Source: Coriobacteriales bacterium (GTDB lineage Bacteria; Actinomycetota; Coriobacteriia; Coriobacteriales; JAEZZM01). From it: DNA of 46,583 nucleotides. A model generated the notes under the pieces. It made no database searches and had not been told where the DNA came from. It was given only the letters and a program-made list of their open reading frames with translations. The translations under genes and the position numbers were made by a program. Shown piece after piece: positions 24,691 to 31,006 of this stretch. The DNA is taken from NCBI GenBank assembly GCA_029983705.1, contig JASBYZ010000001.1, forward strand, positions 1 through 46,583. The letters are read 5' to 3'. How positions within the stretch are numbered: the stretch's first letter is position 1; each line of letters begins with the position of its first letter.

Positions 24691-25246
24691 CTTCACCACT
24701 CTCCAAAAGTTTTGGCATTGATTGCGATTTAATAACTAGACGAACTACATCTTCAGCGCTGCTATTCAGGCACACCATAATGTTGCGTTTTTTAGCAATA
24801 AATTCAACGCCTTCTACTGGTTCTCCAGTACCATCAAATATTGGAATTCCTTTATGCTCTTTAATGTGGCTTAAAATTTGTTCTTCATTAAGCACTGAAA
24901 CTCGTTTGAATAATTTGGGGTATTCATTGATAAGTACTTCTAAATCTTTTGGAGTCCCACAGAATTGAATTTTTCCATAAACCTCATCTTGGGCAAGTTC
25001 ATCCATCCATTCATTGAATGCTTTTGAATTAGTAACTATTGGTTCTAGTCCACCAATATTTGTAATGGATATCGTCCCAACTGTTTTGTCACCAATTCTC
25101 AATTCTCGCTGTTTATAACCTTTATCGTTATAGTCGCTTAACATTACATTTTTAGCTTTAGATCTAAGCAGCTTTAGTTTTTCATCAGTGTATTTTTTAA
25201 GAGCAGTAAGCGCTGTATACTGCTCCATTAATTCGTTATCTGTCAT
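24683..25246 (-). CDS. Hypothetical protein of the recombination operon
   Basis: I do not recognise this 187-residue protein. It begins with a helical region (YTALTALKKYTDEKLKLLRS), then carries mixed alpha/beta sequence with GDKTVGTISIT and GTPKDLEVLINEY. Position between SSB and ERF genes, and the overlap with ERF, suggest a partner in recombination or a host-nuclease antagonist. There is no motif to support either idea. Confidence 0.6.
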   Translation of the reverse strand: MTDNELMEQYTALTALKKYTDEKLKLLRSKAKNVMLSDYNDKGYKQRELRIGDKTVGTISITNIGGLEPIVTNSKAFNEWMDELAQDEVYGKIQFCGTPKDLEVLINEYPKLFKRVSVLNEEQILSHIKEHKGIPIFDGTGEPVEGVEFIAKKRNIMVCLNSSAEDVVRLVIKSQSMPKLLESGEDD

Positions 25247-25259
25247 TTATTTTCCTCGC

Positions 25260-25643
25260 TTAAAATGGTATTGATTCATCGTTGAAATCTTGCATCTTAG
25301 CTGGTTCAGCTTTAGTTGGTGCAGTCATGAATTCGATTTCTTGCACGTTAATTTCCACTTTTGAGCGTGTCTGCCCGTCTTTCTCCCACTGTGACCAGCT
25401 TAATTTGCCTTCAACGGCAACTTTCTTTCCCTTCTCAAGGTAAGGTGAAATGTTTTCCGCTCGGTTGCCAAACATGACACAGTCAATAAAATTTGCGTAG
25501 TCTTCCCAATCCCCTGTTTGGTTATTCTTGCGCCTTTCGTTAACTGCTACCGTGAAATTGCATACTGCAGTACCAGAGGCAGTATTTCTTAGTTCTGCAT
25601 TACGTGTTAAATTTCCGCTAATAATTACTCTATTGATACTCAT
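25260..25643 (-). CDS. ssb: Single-stranded DNA-binding protein
   Basis: The 127-residue product has the OB-fold pattern of bacterial SSB: MSINRVIISGNLTRNAELR, FTVAVNERR, the DCVMFGNRAE segment and VEGKLSWSQWEKDGQTRSK. The C-terminal tip DESIPF keeps the acidic-Pro-Phe tail used to dock replication proteins. It is shorter than host SSB because the linker is reduced, as is common in phages. Confidence 0.95.
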   Translation of the reverse strand: MSINRVIISGNLTRNAELRNTASGTAVCNFTVAVNERRKNNQTGDWEDYANFIDCVMFGNRAENISPYLEKGKKVAVEGKLSWSQWEKDGQTRSKVEINVQEIEFMTAPTKAEPAKMQDFNDESIPF

Positions 25644-25897
25644 AAGACTTCCTCTTTGTCGATAGTTATTGTTTTATGTTTTCGATTAAACTTGTAATTG
25701 ATAAAAGCGTGTCCATTCCTTGTTAAGTCATGGAATAAGCGTTTGAATGATGGGATTTTACTGATGTCATCAGCGTTCCATTCCACCGTTTGAATTGCTA
25801 AATTGATAGCGTTGTCTGGTCGAAATCTAATGTGGCGCGCTCCATCTAAAGTAACGGTATAAACCTTTAATGGCTTGCCGTTAGTTAATTTATTCAT
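25640..25897 (-). CDS. Hypothetical protein (85 aa)
   Basis: The product begins MNKLTNGKPLKVYTVTLDG and is basic toward its end (YKFNRKHKTITID). I do not recognise a family. ATG 25897 has GGTGAG four bases upstream, within the end of the RusA gene, and was chosen over a TTG four codons earlier. It overlaps SSB by four bases, so it is translated with the replication genes. Confidence 0.6.
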   Translation of the reverse strand: MNKLTNGKPLKVYTVTLDGARHIRFRPDNAINLAIQTVEWNADDISKIPSFKRLFHDLTRNGHAFINYKFNRKHKTITIDKEEVL

Positions 25898-26315
25898 TTG
25901 TCTCACCAAAATCTGGATATGTTATCTGAACTGTCGTTTGTTCAAGCGTATTTTTAGTTCTTGGCACTTTATGTGCATGAAGGCCTATCACTTGTGCATC
26001 GTCTTTAAATGCAATTCCATTAAGACCATCTAGCACTAGCTTTGCGATATTATCGATATCAGGCTTGATAATAAACTCGTCCTGGTCGCAATATTTTTGA
26101 TTGGTCTTTGGAAGAGGAGCTGAGCACTCAATTTGGATGAATACTCTTCCACAATATTTTTTTAACTTTCTCGAATACCCTTTTGATCGTTGGCATTCTA
26201 TTGCAATTCTGCTCTTTCTAGTGCGATTTTTTGGTGTGTCAACTATCGCTCCGTTGTAGTACCTAGGCCGTTGTAGACCATGCACAAATGGGACTGCAAA
26301 AGTTATTTTCAGCAT
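25890..26315 (-). CDS. rusA: RusA-family Holliday junction resolvase
   Basis: The 141-residue product carries the RusA signature KPDIDNIAKLVLDGLNG (about residues 93-109) followed by FKDDAQVIGLHAHK, which holds the catalytic Asp residues. It resolves recombination junctions during phage replication. ATG 26315 with GGGGAC upstream was chosen over 26342. The start overlaps the end of the small membrane protein gene by seven bases. Confidence 0.93.
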   Translation of the reverse strand: MLKITFAVPFVHGLQRPRYYNGAIVDTPKNRTRKSRIAIECQRSKGYSRKLKKYCGRVFIQIECSAPLPKTNQKYCDQDEFIIKPDIDNIAKLVLDGLNGIAFKDDAQVIGLHAHKVPRTKNTLEQTTVQITYPDFGETNE

Positions 26316-26422
26316 AGAAGTCCCCAAAATACCAACATGCAAATGTAGACAAGAACTAAGCTCCCGAACGCCTTTAATCCGTCAACCACCAGTGCTAAAC
26401 GCTCATTTTTGCTAGTTTTCAT
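26309..26422 (-). CDS. Small membrane protein (37 aa)
   Basis: A short frame starts at ATG 26422, five bases after GGGGGAG. The product begins MKTSKNERLALVVDGLKAF and has one hydrophobic helix (about residues 19-37, SLVLVYICMLVFWGLLC). It overlaps both neighbours, and its last codons contain the RusA ribosome site. Unknown function; a single-span phage membrane peptide. Confidence 0.6.
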   Translation of the reverse strand: MKTSKNERLALVVDGLKAFGSLVLVYICMLVFWGLLC

Positions 26423-26741
26423 TGCCACTCCCCCAAACAAGCTTTTTCATGATTTCTAGATCCGGCTGATGCTTAAATGAATCTCTAGTCAAATAGGTGT
26501 CTGGCAGTGGAGCTGCATAATCATCTGTTAATTCGCACTCTGTTATTGCAACTAAATAGTTATCAGCAGCTAAATAATCAATATGTCCTGGGTACTCAAA
26601 TCGCATCTCATCTTCTGATAGACCCATTTCTTCAATCTCATTAATGATTTGATTAAGTAGCTTTTTAAGTGGTAAGTAAGTTGTTGCTGCTCTGATTGTA
26701 ATTTCATCATCAATAACTTCTGTGAGAACATAGATATGCAT
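26412..26741 (-). CDS. Hypothetical protein (109 aa)
   Basis: The product starts MHIYVLTEVIDDEITIRA and is acidic in the middle (IEEMGLSEDEMRFEY). No family recognised. ATG shares its first base with the excisionase stop and has GGTGAG upstream, so it is the second gene of the early operon. It overlaps the small membrane gene by 11 bases. Confidence 0.6.
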   Translation of the reverse strand: MHIYVLTEVIDDEITIRAATTYLPLKKLLNQIINEIEEMGLSEDEMRFEYPGHIDYLAADNYLVAITECELTDDYAAPLPDTYLTRDSFKHQPDLEIMKKLVWGSGNEN

Positions 26742-27007
26742 TAGTTCTCACCTCGATAGTTTTTATTTATGAATTGGTCTGCTTCATCTTTGATGATGAA
26801 TTTTCTTGAGTTACCGGGGAATTTCACATAAGGCAACGGATTATAAGCATTTAATAAATCCGTTATAATCTGCCTTGATAGCCCAAGGTATTTTGTAGCC
26901 TGGTCAATCGTTATATACTTGGGGTAAAATTTATCTGTATCCTGCGAGGATATATTTGGTGCATCAGTTGTTGACGCAGCTGGTGCACACTTACATTTAT
27001 GTTCCAC
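26741..27007 (-). CDS. Excisionase-type helix-turn-helix protein
   Basis: The 88-residue protein has a Cys-rich start (EHKCKCAP) and a MerR/excisionase-like winged helix from about residue 29: KYITIDQATKYLGLSRQIITDLL, then RKFIIKDEADQFI. These small proteins bind DNA and direct excision by phage integrases, or act as early regulators. Start is GTG at 27007 with AGGAGA four bases upstream. The gene heads the leftward early operon. Confidence 0.7.
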   Translation of the reverse strand: MEHKCKCAPAASTTDAPNISSQDTDKFYPKYITIDQATKYLGLSRQIITDLLNAYNPLPYVKFPGNSRKFIIKDEADQFINKNYRGEN

Positions 27008-27062
27008 TTCGTCTCCTTTTCTCTTTGCTCATCAAATGCACTCCAATGTGACTGCTAGTAAT

Positions 27063-27076
27063 ACTTGGTACCAAGT
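27063..27076. promoter_or_regulatory. Palindromic operator candidate upstream of the excisionase operon
   Basis: ACTTGGTACCAAGT is a perfect 14-base palindrome about 60 bases upstream of the excisionase start. It is likely bound by a dimeric regulator. Confidence 0.45.
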
Positions 27077-27182
27077 CAAAGAAAAAAATATGGGTGGGAA
27101 AACGTGAAAGGATACTGCTAGCAGCCTCGTTAGAATGCATATGATTTGTTTACGCTTTATCTTGTATAGAAAAAAATATTAA

Positions 27183-27198
27183 ACACAATATATTGTGT
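27183..27198. promoter_or_regulatory. Perfect palindrome ACACAATATATTGTGT
   Basis: A 16-base perfect palindrome lies between the leftward excisionase operon and the rightward DUF2188 gene. Its core resembles CACAACATATTGTG upstream of the RinA-like gene, which suggests one regulator acting at both sites. TATAAT further right (about 27229-27238) could be the -10 of the DUF2188 promoter. Confidence 0.5.
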
Positions 27199-27273
27199 AA
27201 TTGGATACTTCTTTAGCTTCACATTGTTCTATAATGTAACAAGTTGCCTACTCCATGTATTAATGGAGGACTT

Positions 27274-27501
27274 ATGTCAGGCAAAAATATATGGACAACC
27301 ACTAATAAAAATGGTGGTTGGGATGTACGAGTGGAAGGCTCATCAAGAGTATCTCGCCACTTTGAAACTAAAGTTGAAGCTATGGAATATGGAAGGGGCA
27401 GGGCAATCAAAAATAGTTCAGAACATTTTATTCAGAACAAAAATGGTCGCATAGGAAGTCGCAATTCCTATGGCAATGACCCACACCCACCTCGTGGATA
27501 A
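27274..27501 (+). CDS. DUF2188-domain protein
   Basis: The 75-residue product has the DUF2188 pattern: an N-terminal WTTTNKNGGWDVRVEGSSR strand pair, a helix with VEAMEYGRGRA, and the end GRIGSRNSYGNDPHPPRG. Function of the family is unknown. ATG 27274 has GGAGG four bases upstream. It is the only rightward gene in the leftward early region, so it is transcribed separately. A 14-base inverted repeat (27241-27254 and 27525-27538, one mismatch) brackets it. Confidence 0.8.
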   Translation: MSGKNIWTTTNKNGGWDVRVEGSSRVSRHFETKVEAMEYGRGRAIKNSSEHFIQNKNGRIGSRNSYGNDPHPPRG

Positions 27502-27521
27502 TAATTAAGTAACTGTAACTA

Positions 27522-27743
27522 TCAAGGGGTAGGCAACTTATTGATTGTTATTGTTCTTCCAAGCCCTGCCGTATAATTAATATATCCTTTTTTCTTCAAC
27601 TTTTCCATGTATTTTGAACCTGTGCGTTGCGTTGAAAATCCTATAGAGTGACTAATCTCTCGAGTTGTTGGAGAGTAGCCGTGTGTATCTATATAACGCT
27701 TAATAAACTCATAAGCTTCTTGCTCTTTATCAGTAAGTTTCAA
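27522..27743 (-). CDS. LexA N-terminal-like winged-helix regulator
   Basis: The 73-residue product is almost only the LexA DNA-binding domain: KLTDKEQEAYEFIKRYIDT, GYSPTTREISHSIGFST and KGYINYTAGLGRTI. There is no Ser-Lys protease domain, so it cannot self-cleave. I place the start at a TTG (27743) because AGGAGG lies six bases upstream; a longer frame to 27878 has no ribosome site and runs through GC-rich sequence. It may compete with host LexA or act as a phage early regulator. Confidence 0.7.
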   Translation of the reverse strand: MKLTDKEQEAYEFIKRYIDTHGYSPTTREISHSIGFSTQRTGSKYMEKLKKKGYINYTAGLGRTITINKLPTP

Positions 27744-27774
27744 AATTGTCCTCCTTTCATGATCTAAATTCTTT

Positions 27775-27878
27775 TTCTCTTTCTCCAGCCGGTTGCATCC
27801 GGGCGATTTCTCGCATACGCTTAGACGCTTATCCGCAGCTTTTCGGGCGTTCACGGGGCGCAGCTCATAGAGGTTCAT
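27775..27878 (-). other. GC-rich leader segment of unknown role
   Basis: Between two regulator genes lies about 100 bases clearly richer in G+C than its surroundings, with short stems (CCGG/CCGG in a GCCCGG-CCGGC hairpin). The frame beginning MNLYELRPVNARKAADKRLS at 27878 is open through it but lacks a ribosome site. It may be a structured leader RNA or a remnant of foreign sequence. Confidence 0.3.
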
Positions 27879-27904
27879 GCAATTTTCAAGGTGCTAAGAA
27901 GTGC

Positions 27905-28120
27905 TTATTTAATAGTTCGCTCTTCTGTTCTTCCAGCTAAATAGTCGATAGATATATTGAAATAATCTGCAACTTTAATCGCATCTCTTAATTTCATTCT
28001 GTCTGGGTTTGCTTCTAAGTTTCTAATTTTTGAATATGGCTCGTTCAGCTTCTCAGCAAACTCCATCTGACTTAAACGATTCCTGGCACGTTCAGAAGCT
28101 ATTATATTTTTCTGCCCCAT
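27905..28120 (-). CDS. Cro-like XRE regulator
   Basis: The 71-residue product is a single XRE helix-turn-helix domain (SERARNRLSQMEFAEKLNEP, then ISIDYLAGR). ATG 28120 follows AGGAGG by four bases. It is the first gene leftward from the divergent operator region and faces the repressor gene, the position of Cro. A strong promoter (TTGACA, 16 bases, TATAGT) lies upstream. Confidence 0.85.
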   Translation of the reverse strand: MGQKNIIASERARNRLSQMEFAEKLNEPYSKIRNLEANPDRMKLRDAIKVADYFNISIDYLAGRTEERTIK

Positions 28121-28141
28121 TTCCCCTCCTAACATAGCAGA

Positions 28142-28190
28142 AATTGATATGTTCATTTACTTACTATATCAATTATTGCTATATTGTCAA
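28142..28190 (-). promoter_or_regulatory. Leftward early promoter with operator
   Basis: On the minus strand TTGACA (28190-28185), a 16-base spacer and TATAGT (28168-28163) form a near-consensus promoter. AATTGATAT (28142-28150) and ATATCAATT (28166-28174) are perfect 9-base inverted repeats, the second covering the -10. Repressor binding there would block early transcription. Confidence 0.8.
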
Positions 28191-28199
28191 CAAAAATTA

Positions 28200-28228
28200 T
28201 TGTATTCTGTATCATTTTTTGATACATT
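28200..28228 (+). promoter_or_regulatory. Repressor-gene promoter with operator
   Basis: TTGTAT (28200-28205) and TACATT (28223-28228) are spaced by 17 bases. TGTATCA and TGATACA (28208-28214 and 28220-28226) make a 19-base operator inside this promoter. The half-site TGATA matches the leftward operator (TTGATAT), consistent with autoregulation by the repressor or Cro. Confidence 0.65.
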
Positions 28229-28256
28229 TGGATTACACCAGCTTAAAGGAGTAATC

Positions 28257-28604
28257 ATGTATGACCCATTTGATAAAAAAATTGGCGAAGCCCTAAAAAG
28301 CGCCCGTGAGCAAGCTGGCTACACGCAAGTAGCTTTTGCAGATTTGCTTGGCTGGAAATACAAGACCTATCAAAATTATGAAATTGGTAAATCTTCCCTT
28401 TCACTAACTCAAGCAAGAGAAATAGCAGACGCGTTAGAGTGCCCTCTTGATTTAATTTTTAAGGATGTAATTAATTCCGAACACTCGGTGGATGAGATAC
28501 CCGAAGCAATCAAAGATAAGATTTGTACTCTTACAGAAGAAGAGTTGAACTTGTTGGTTGATTTTATAGATTTGCTTATTGCTCATCGCAATACCTCTCA
28601 CTAA
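28257..28604 (+). CDS. CI-like phage repressor (XRE family)
   Basis: The 115-residue product has an N-terminal XRE domain (EALKSAREQAGYTQVAFADLL through ALECPLDLIF, about residues 8-68) and a short helical C-terminus (EEELNLLVDFIDLLIAH) probably for dimerisation. It lacks a LexA-type peptidase domain, so it is not self-cleaving. ATG 28257 has AAAGGAG six bases upstream. It is divergent from the Cro-like gene and should maintain lysogeny. Confidence 0.85.
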   Translation: MYDPFDKKIGEALKSAREQAGYTQVAFADLLGWKYKTYQNYEIGKSSLSLTQAREIADALECPLDLIFKDVINSEHSVDEIPEAIKDKICTLTEEELNLLVDFIDLLIAHRNTSH

Positions 28605-28638
28605 GAACAACTGTTCGATTATTTTAGACGATGAGCAA
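28579..28638 (+). promoter_or_regulatory. SOS-box-like palindrome inside a long inverted repeat
   Basis: GAACAACTGTTC (28605-28616) fits the GAAC-N4-GTTC form of Gram-positive LexA boxes. It begins right after the repressor stop and lies about 100 bases upstream of the exonuclease gene. It is nested within a 10-base inverted repeat, TTGCTCATCG (28579-28588) and CGATGAGCAA (28629-28638). The whole could be an operator or an RNA stem-loop. Confidence 0.45.
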
Positions 28639-28715
28639 GGAGAAAGTCTATAGGCGTTTATGAGCTAAGACATTGTTACTCCTGGTAAATGCTATTAAGT
28701 TATTTGGAGTTAGAT

Positions 28716-29435
28716 ATGGATAAAAATAAAATTGTAAAAATAATTGTTGTACTTATCCTTCTTTTAATAGCTATATGGGATTGGCAAGTATCTGCAGGAA
28801 TTGTAATTATCTATTTTATAGCCAGATTTTTTATCAAAAGAAACAAACGTAAAACTGCTGCAGCCCAACAAGAATTGGATGTACTTAAATCTATATCTCC
28901 TGAGAAGATTGTTGTGGTAGATACAGAGACAACAGGATTAAAGCGCGGTTATGATGAAATAGTTTCTGTTGCCATTACTGACGGTAACGGTAATGAACTC
29001 TTTTACTCACTTGTAAAACCGGAAAGACGAAGAAGTTGGAAGGCGGCTTCTGAAATCAATAACATCTGGCCAGCTGATGTCAAAGGTAAGCCCCACTTAA
29101 AAGACTTAAAAGAAACTATCGAGCCCTTATTTGAAAATGCTCATTTACTTGTTGGTTATAACTTAAGTTTTGATTTGCCTTTTCTAAAAGATGCAGGCAT
29201 CAAAGTCTATGATTCAAATACATTTGACGTAATGAAAGAATTTGCTCCAGTAAACGGAGAATGGAATGAGTATTTTAAAGATTATAAATGGGCAAAACTG
29301 TCTGAGTGTGCAAGCAGATATAAATATAAATTTCACGCTCATGACGCGCTAGAAGATGCTAAAGCGACAGCCTATTGCTTCCAAAGCCTTATTAGAGATC
29401 CTAAATATTTAAATGTTTTAAAAAGCAGATATTAG
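28716..29435 (+). CDS. Membrane-anchored DEDDh 3'-5' exonuclease (DnaQ-like)
   Basis: The 239-residue protein has one or two N-terminal membrane helices (about residues 5-40, then basic KRNKRK) followed by a complete exonuclease domain. Catalytic residues are Asp69 and Glu71 (VVDTETTG), Asp153 (NLSFDLPFL) and His209/Asp214 (HDALEDA), the DEDDh set. Such enzymes degrade DNA or RNA from the 3' end. Membrane tethering in a lysogeny region suggests action on incoming nucleic acid or a cell-surface role; this is inference. ATG 28716 has GGAG upstream. Confidence 0.85.
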   Translation: MDKNKIVKIIVVLILLLIAIWDWQVSAGIVIIYFIARFFIKRNKRKTAAAQQELDVLKSISPEKIVVVDTETTGLKRGYDEIVSVAITDGNGNELFYSLVKPERRRSWKAASEINNIWPADVKGKPHLKDLKETIEPLFENAHLLVGYNLSFDLPFLKDAGIKVYDSNTFDVMKEFAPVNGEWNEYFKDYKWAKLSECASRYKYKFHAHDALEDAKATAYCFQSLIRDPKYLNVLKSRY

Positions 29436-29451
29436 TTAGAAGGATGCAATC

Positions 29452-29649
29452 ATGAAATTTGGAGTAAGAAAACCTAGCCTTAAGAAATCATTTAAAGCTC
29501 GCACTACTGGTAAAGCTAGGCACAAAGTAAAAAGTGCTGTAAATCCAATCTATGGCAAAAAGGGAGCAGGGATATTACACCCTAAGAAAGCAGTTAAGAA
29601 CAAAGTTTATAAGAAAACAACTTTTAGCATATTTGATTTATTCAAATAA
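29452..29649 (+). CDS. Small basic phage protein (65 aa)
   Basis: The product is very rich in Lys and Arg (MKFGVRKPSLKKSFKARTTG, later NPIYGKKGAGILHPKKA). Proteins of this pattern recur in lysogeny regions of Gram-positive prophages, with no known function. The gene follows the exonuclease by 16 bases and has AGAAGGA upstream. Nucleic acid binding is likely from composition only. Confidence 0.75.
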   Translation: MKFGVRKPSLKKSFKARTTGKARHKVKSAVNPIYGKKGAGILHPKKAVKNKVYKKTTFSIFDLFK

Positions 29650-29688
29650 GGCTTCTTATTAGAAGTTATAGAAATCGAAAGGGGCACA

Positions 29689-30144
29689 ATGAAGAAGTAT
29701 TTAGCAACAATTGCAGCAGCTAGTTTAGTTTTAGGGCTTAGCGCATGCGGAGGTGCTCAAGAACAACCTGCAAACGATAGCAATCAAGCAGAACAATCAC
29801 CTGTAGCTGAACAGCCAGTAAAAGAGCAAGCACAAACTATTGACTTAGTAGGTTCCTGGTCAGCAGAAAGCGCAGTAGCTGAAATCACAAAAGATAAAAT
29901 TACAATACAGATTTTGAGCGAAGATGGAACTGAGAAATTTTTATATTGGGTTGGAGATTATAAGCTGCCTGAAACCTTAGAAAAAGAGTTCACTTTTACC
30001 TCAAATGCTGACAAAGAGGCATTAAGTACATCAATAATGGGTTCGCAAGATGACACTAAAGAATTTACTTACAAAAACGGCAAGATCTCTTTTGAGTTCC
30101 AAGCTATGGGAATGACAAAAACTATCGAAATGCAGAAAAAATAG
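29689..30144 (+). CDS. Prophage-encoded lipoprotein
   Basis: The 151-residue product has a lipoprotein signal peptide with lipobox LSAC (Cys20), then a Gln/Glu/Pro-rich linker (about 24-50) and a beta-rich domain beginning IDLVGSWSAESAVAEITKD. It should be anchored outside the membrane. Lipoproteins between repressor and integrase in other phages act in superinfection exclusion, so that is a reasonable guess, but no family match supports it. Confidence 0.8.
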   Translation: MKKYLATIAAASLVLGLSACGGAQEQPANDSNQAEQSPVAEQPVKEQAQTIDLVGSWSAESAVAEITKDKITIQILSEDGTEKFLYWVGDYKLPETLEKEFTFTSNADKEALSTSIMGSQDDTKEFTYKNGKISFEFQAMGMTKTIEMQKK

Positions 30145-30170
30145 CAAAGATTAAGTGAGATATAAATTTC

Positions 30171-30184
30171 AAGCGGCTAAGGAA
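30171..30184 (+). repeat. Direct repeat AAGCGGCTAAGGAA (copy 1)
   Basis: This 14-base sequence, with the following GGA-TA-AAA-ATG context, is repeated at 30981-30994. Each copy forms the leader and ribosome site of the next gene. The two copies bracket the HsdR_N-like gene and its split 3' part. Confidence 0.6.
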
Positions 30185-30197
30185 TTGGAGTAGAAAA

Positions 30198-30698
30198 ATG
30201 GCTGTGTATCAAGATAAAGCAAAAGAAAGAATCAGGGGTAAACTTAATAAGGTAACCAACCTTATTAATCAACAGATAGAGAGAAAAATTGGCGAATCTG
30301 ATACCAGGCTTATTGTAGTTACTATCCTTACCCAATTATTAGGCTGGAACCAATTTGAGAATCTAACTGGAGAATATGCCATTAAAGGCGGCTATGCTGA
30401 TTTTATATTGCGAAAAGATGAACAGCCTTTAGCGGTTATTGAAGTAAAACCTGTAACGCTGCAAAAGCTTAAAGAGCAGCATATTAGACAAGCCAGGGAT
30501 TATGCAATCAATGAAGGTATAGATTGGGTAATACTCACCACTGCCAATGAGTGGCAAATATATAAGATCGTATTCACTGACAATGTTCCTGATGCCGTAT
30601 TTGTTTATTCAGTAAAACTAACAGATAAAGATATTAAACCATCAGAAAAAACAGAGTTACTTTATTATCTATCTGAAGAAGCCTTTAGAAAAAAATGA
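30198..30698 (+). CDS. HsdR_N-like nuclease-fold protein, N-terminal part of a split gene
   Basis: The 166-residue product resembles the stand-alone type I restriction R-subunit N-terminal domain. It has a PD-(D/E)XK core with Asp68 (GGYADFIL), Glu82 and Lys84 (VIEVKP), then the helix HIRQARDYAINEGIDWVILT. The frame ends early at a TGA right after an A7 run (30689-30695). With one A fewer the frame continues as KNELEDYYEHNMLLAPDSL into the next frame, giving about 256 residues, the more usual length as I recall the family. It may be a pseudogene, a sequencing error, or expressed by slippage. Role unknown; possible DNA-targeting defence or superinfection immunity. Confidence 0.75.
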   Translation: MAVYQDKAKERIRGKLNKVTNLINQQIERKIGESDTRLIVVTILTQLLGWNQFENLTGEYAIKGGYADFILRKDEQPLAVIEVKPVTLQKLKEQHIRQARDYAINEGIDWVILTTANEWQIYKIVFTDNVPDAVFVYSVKLTDKDIKPSEKTELLYYLSEEAFRKK

Positions 30699-30723
30699 AC
30701 TAGAAGACTACTATGAGCATAAT

Positions 30724-30969
30724 ATGTTATTAGCTCCGGATAGTCTTATAAAATACTTATTCACTCAGCCTGTTCTAAATCGTATTAAAAATGAAATAAA
30801 GAACGACACTGGTCAGAAGGTCACAGAACTAGAAGTCGCAAAAGCCCTAGCCAACAGTTGCGTATGCGAGGACTGTATACCAGATGACTTGGAGCAGATT
30901 GTTAAACGCTCACTAAACTTATCCCGCAGACGGAGCAAAAAAGCTCCAGTCACTGCTTCTGAAGAGTAA
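30724..30969 (+). pseudogene. C-terminal part of the split HsdR_N-like gene
   Basis: The 81-residue frame (MLLAPDSLIKYLFTQPVLNR onward) has no ribosome site before its ATG. The same frame is open further upstream into the end of the previous gene, where it reads KNELEDYYEHN. This is best explained as the displaced 3' part of that gene after a +1 change in the A7 run. It ends with a helical DDLEQIVKRSLNLSRRRSKK tail. If slippage occurs, both parts make one protein. Confidence 0.6.
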
Positions 30970-30980
30970 AGTACGGTCAA

Positions 30981-30994
30981 AAGCGGCTAAGGAA
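30981..30994 (+). repeat. Direct repeat AAGCGGCTAAGGAA (copy 2)
   Basis: Second copy of the 14-base leader seen at 30171-30184, here before the XRE gene. Recombination between copies would remove the HsdR_N cassette and leave one intact leader. Confidence 0.6.
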
Positions 30995-31006
30995 ACGGAA
31001 TAAAAT

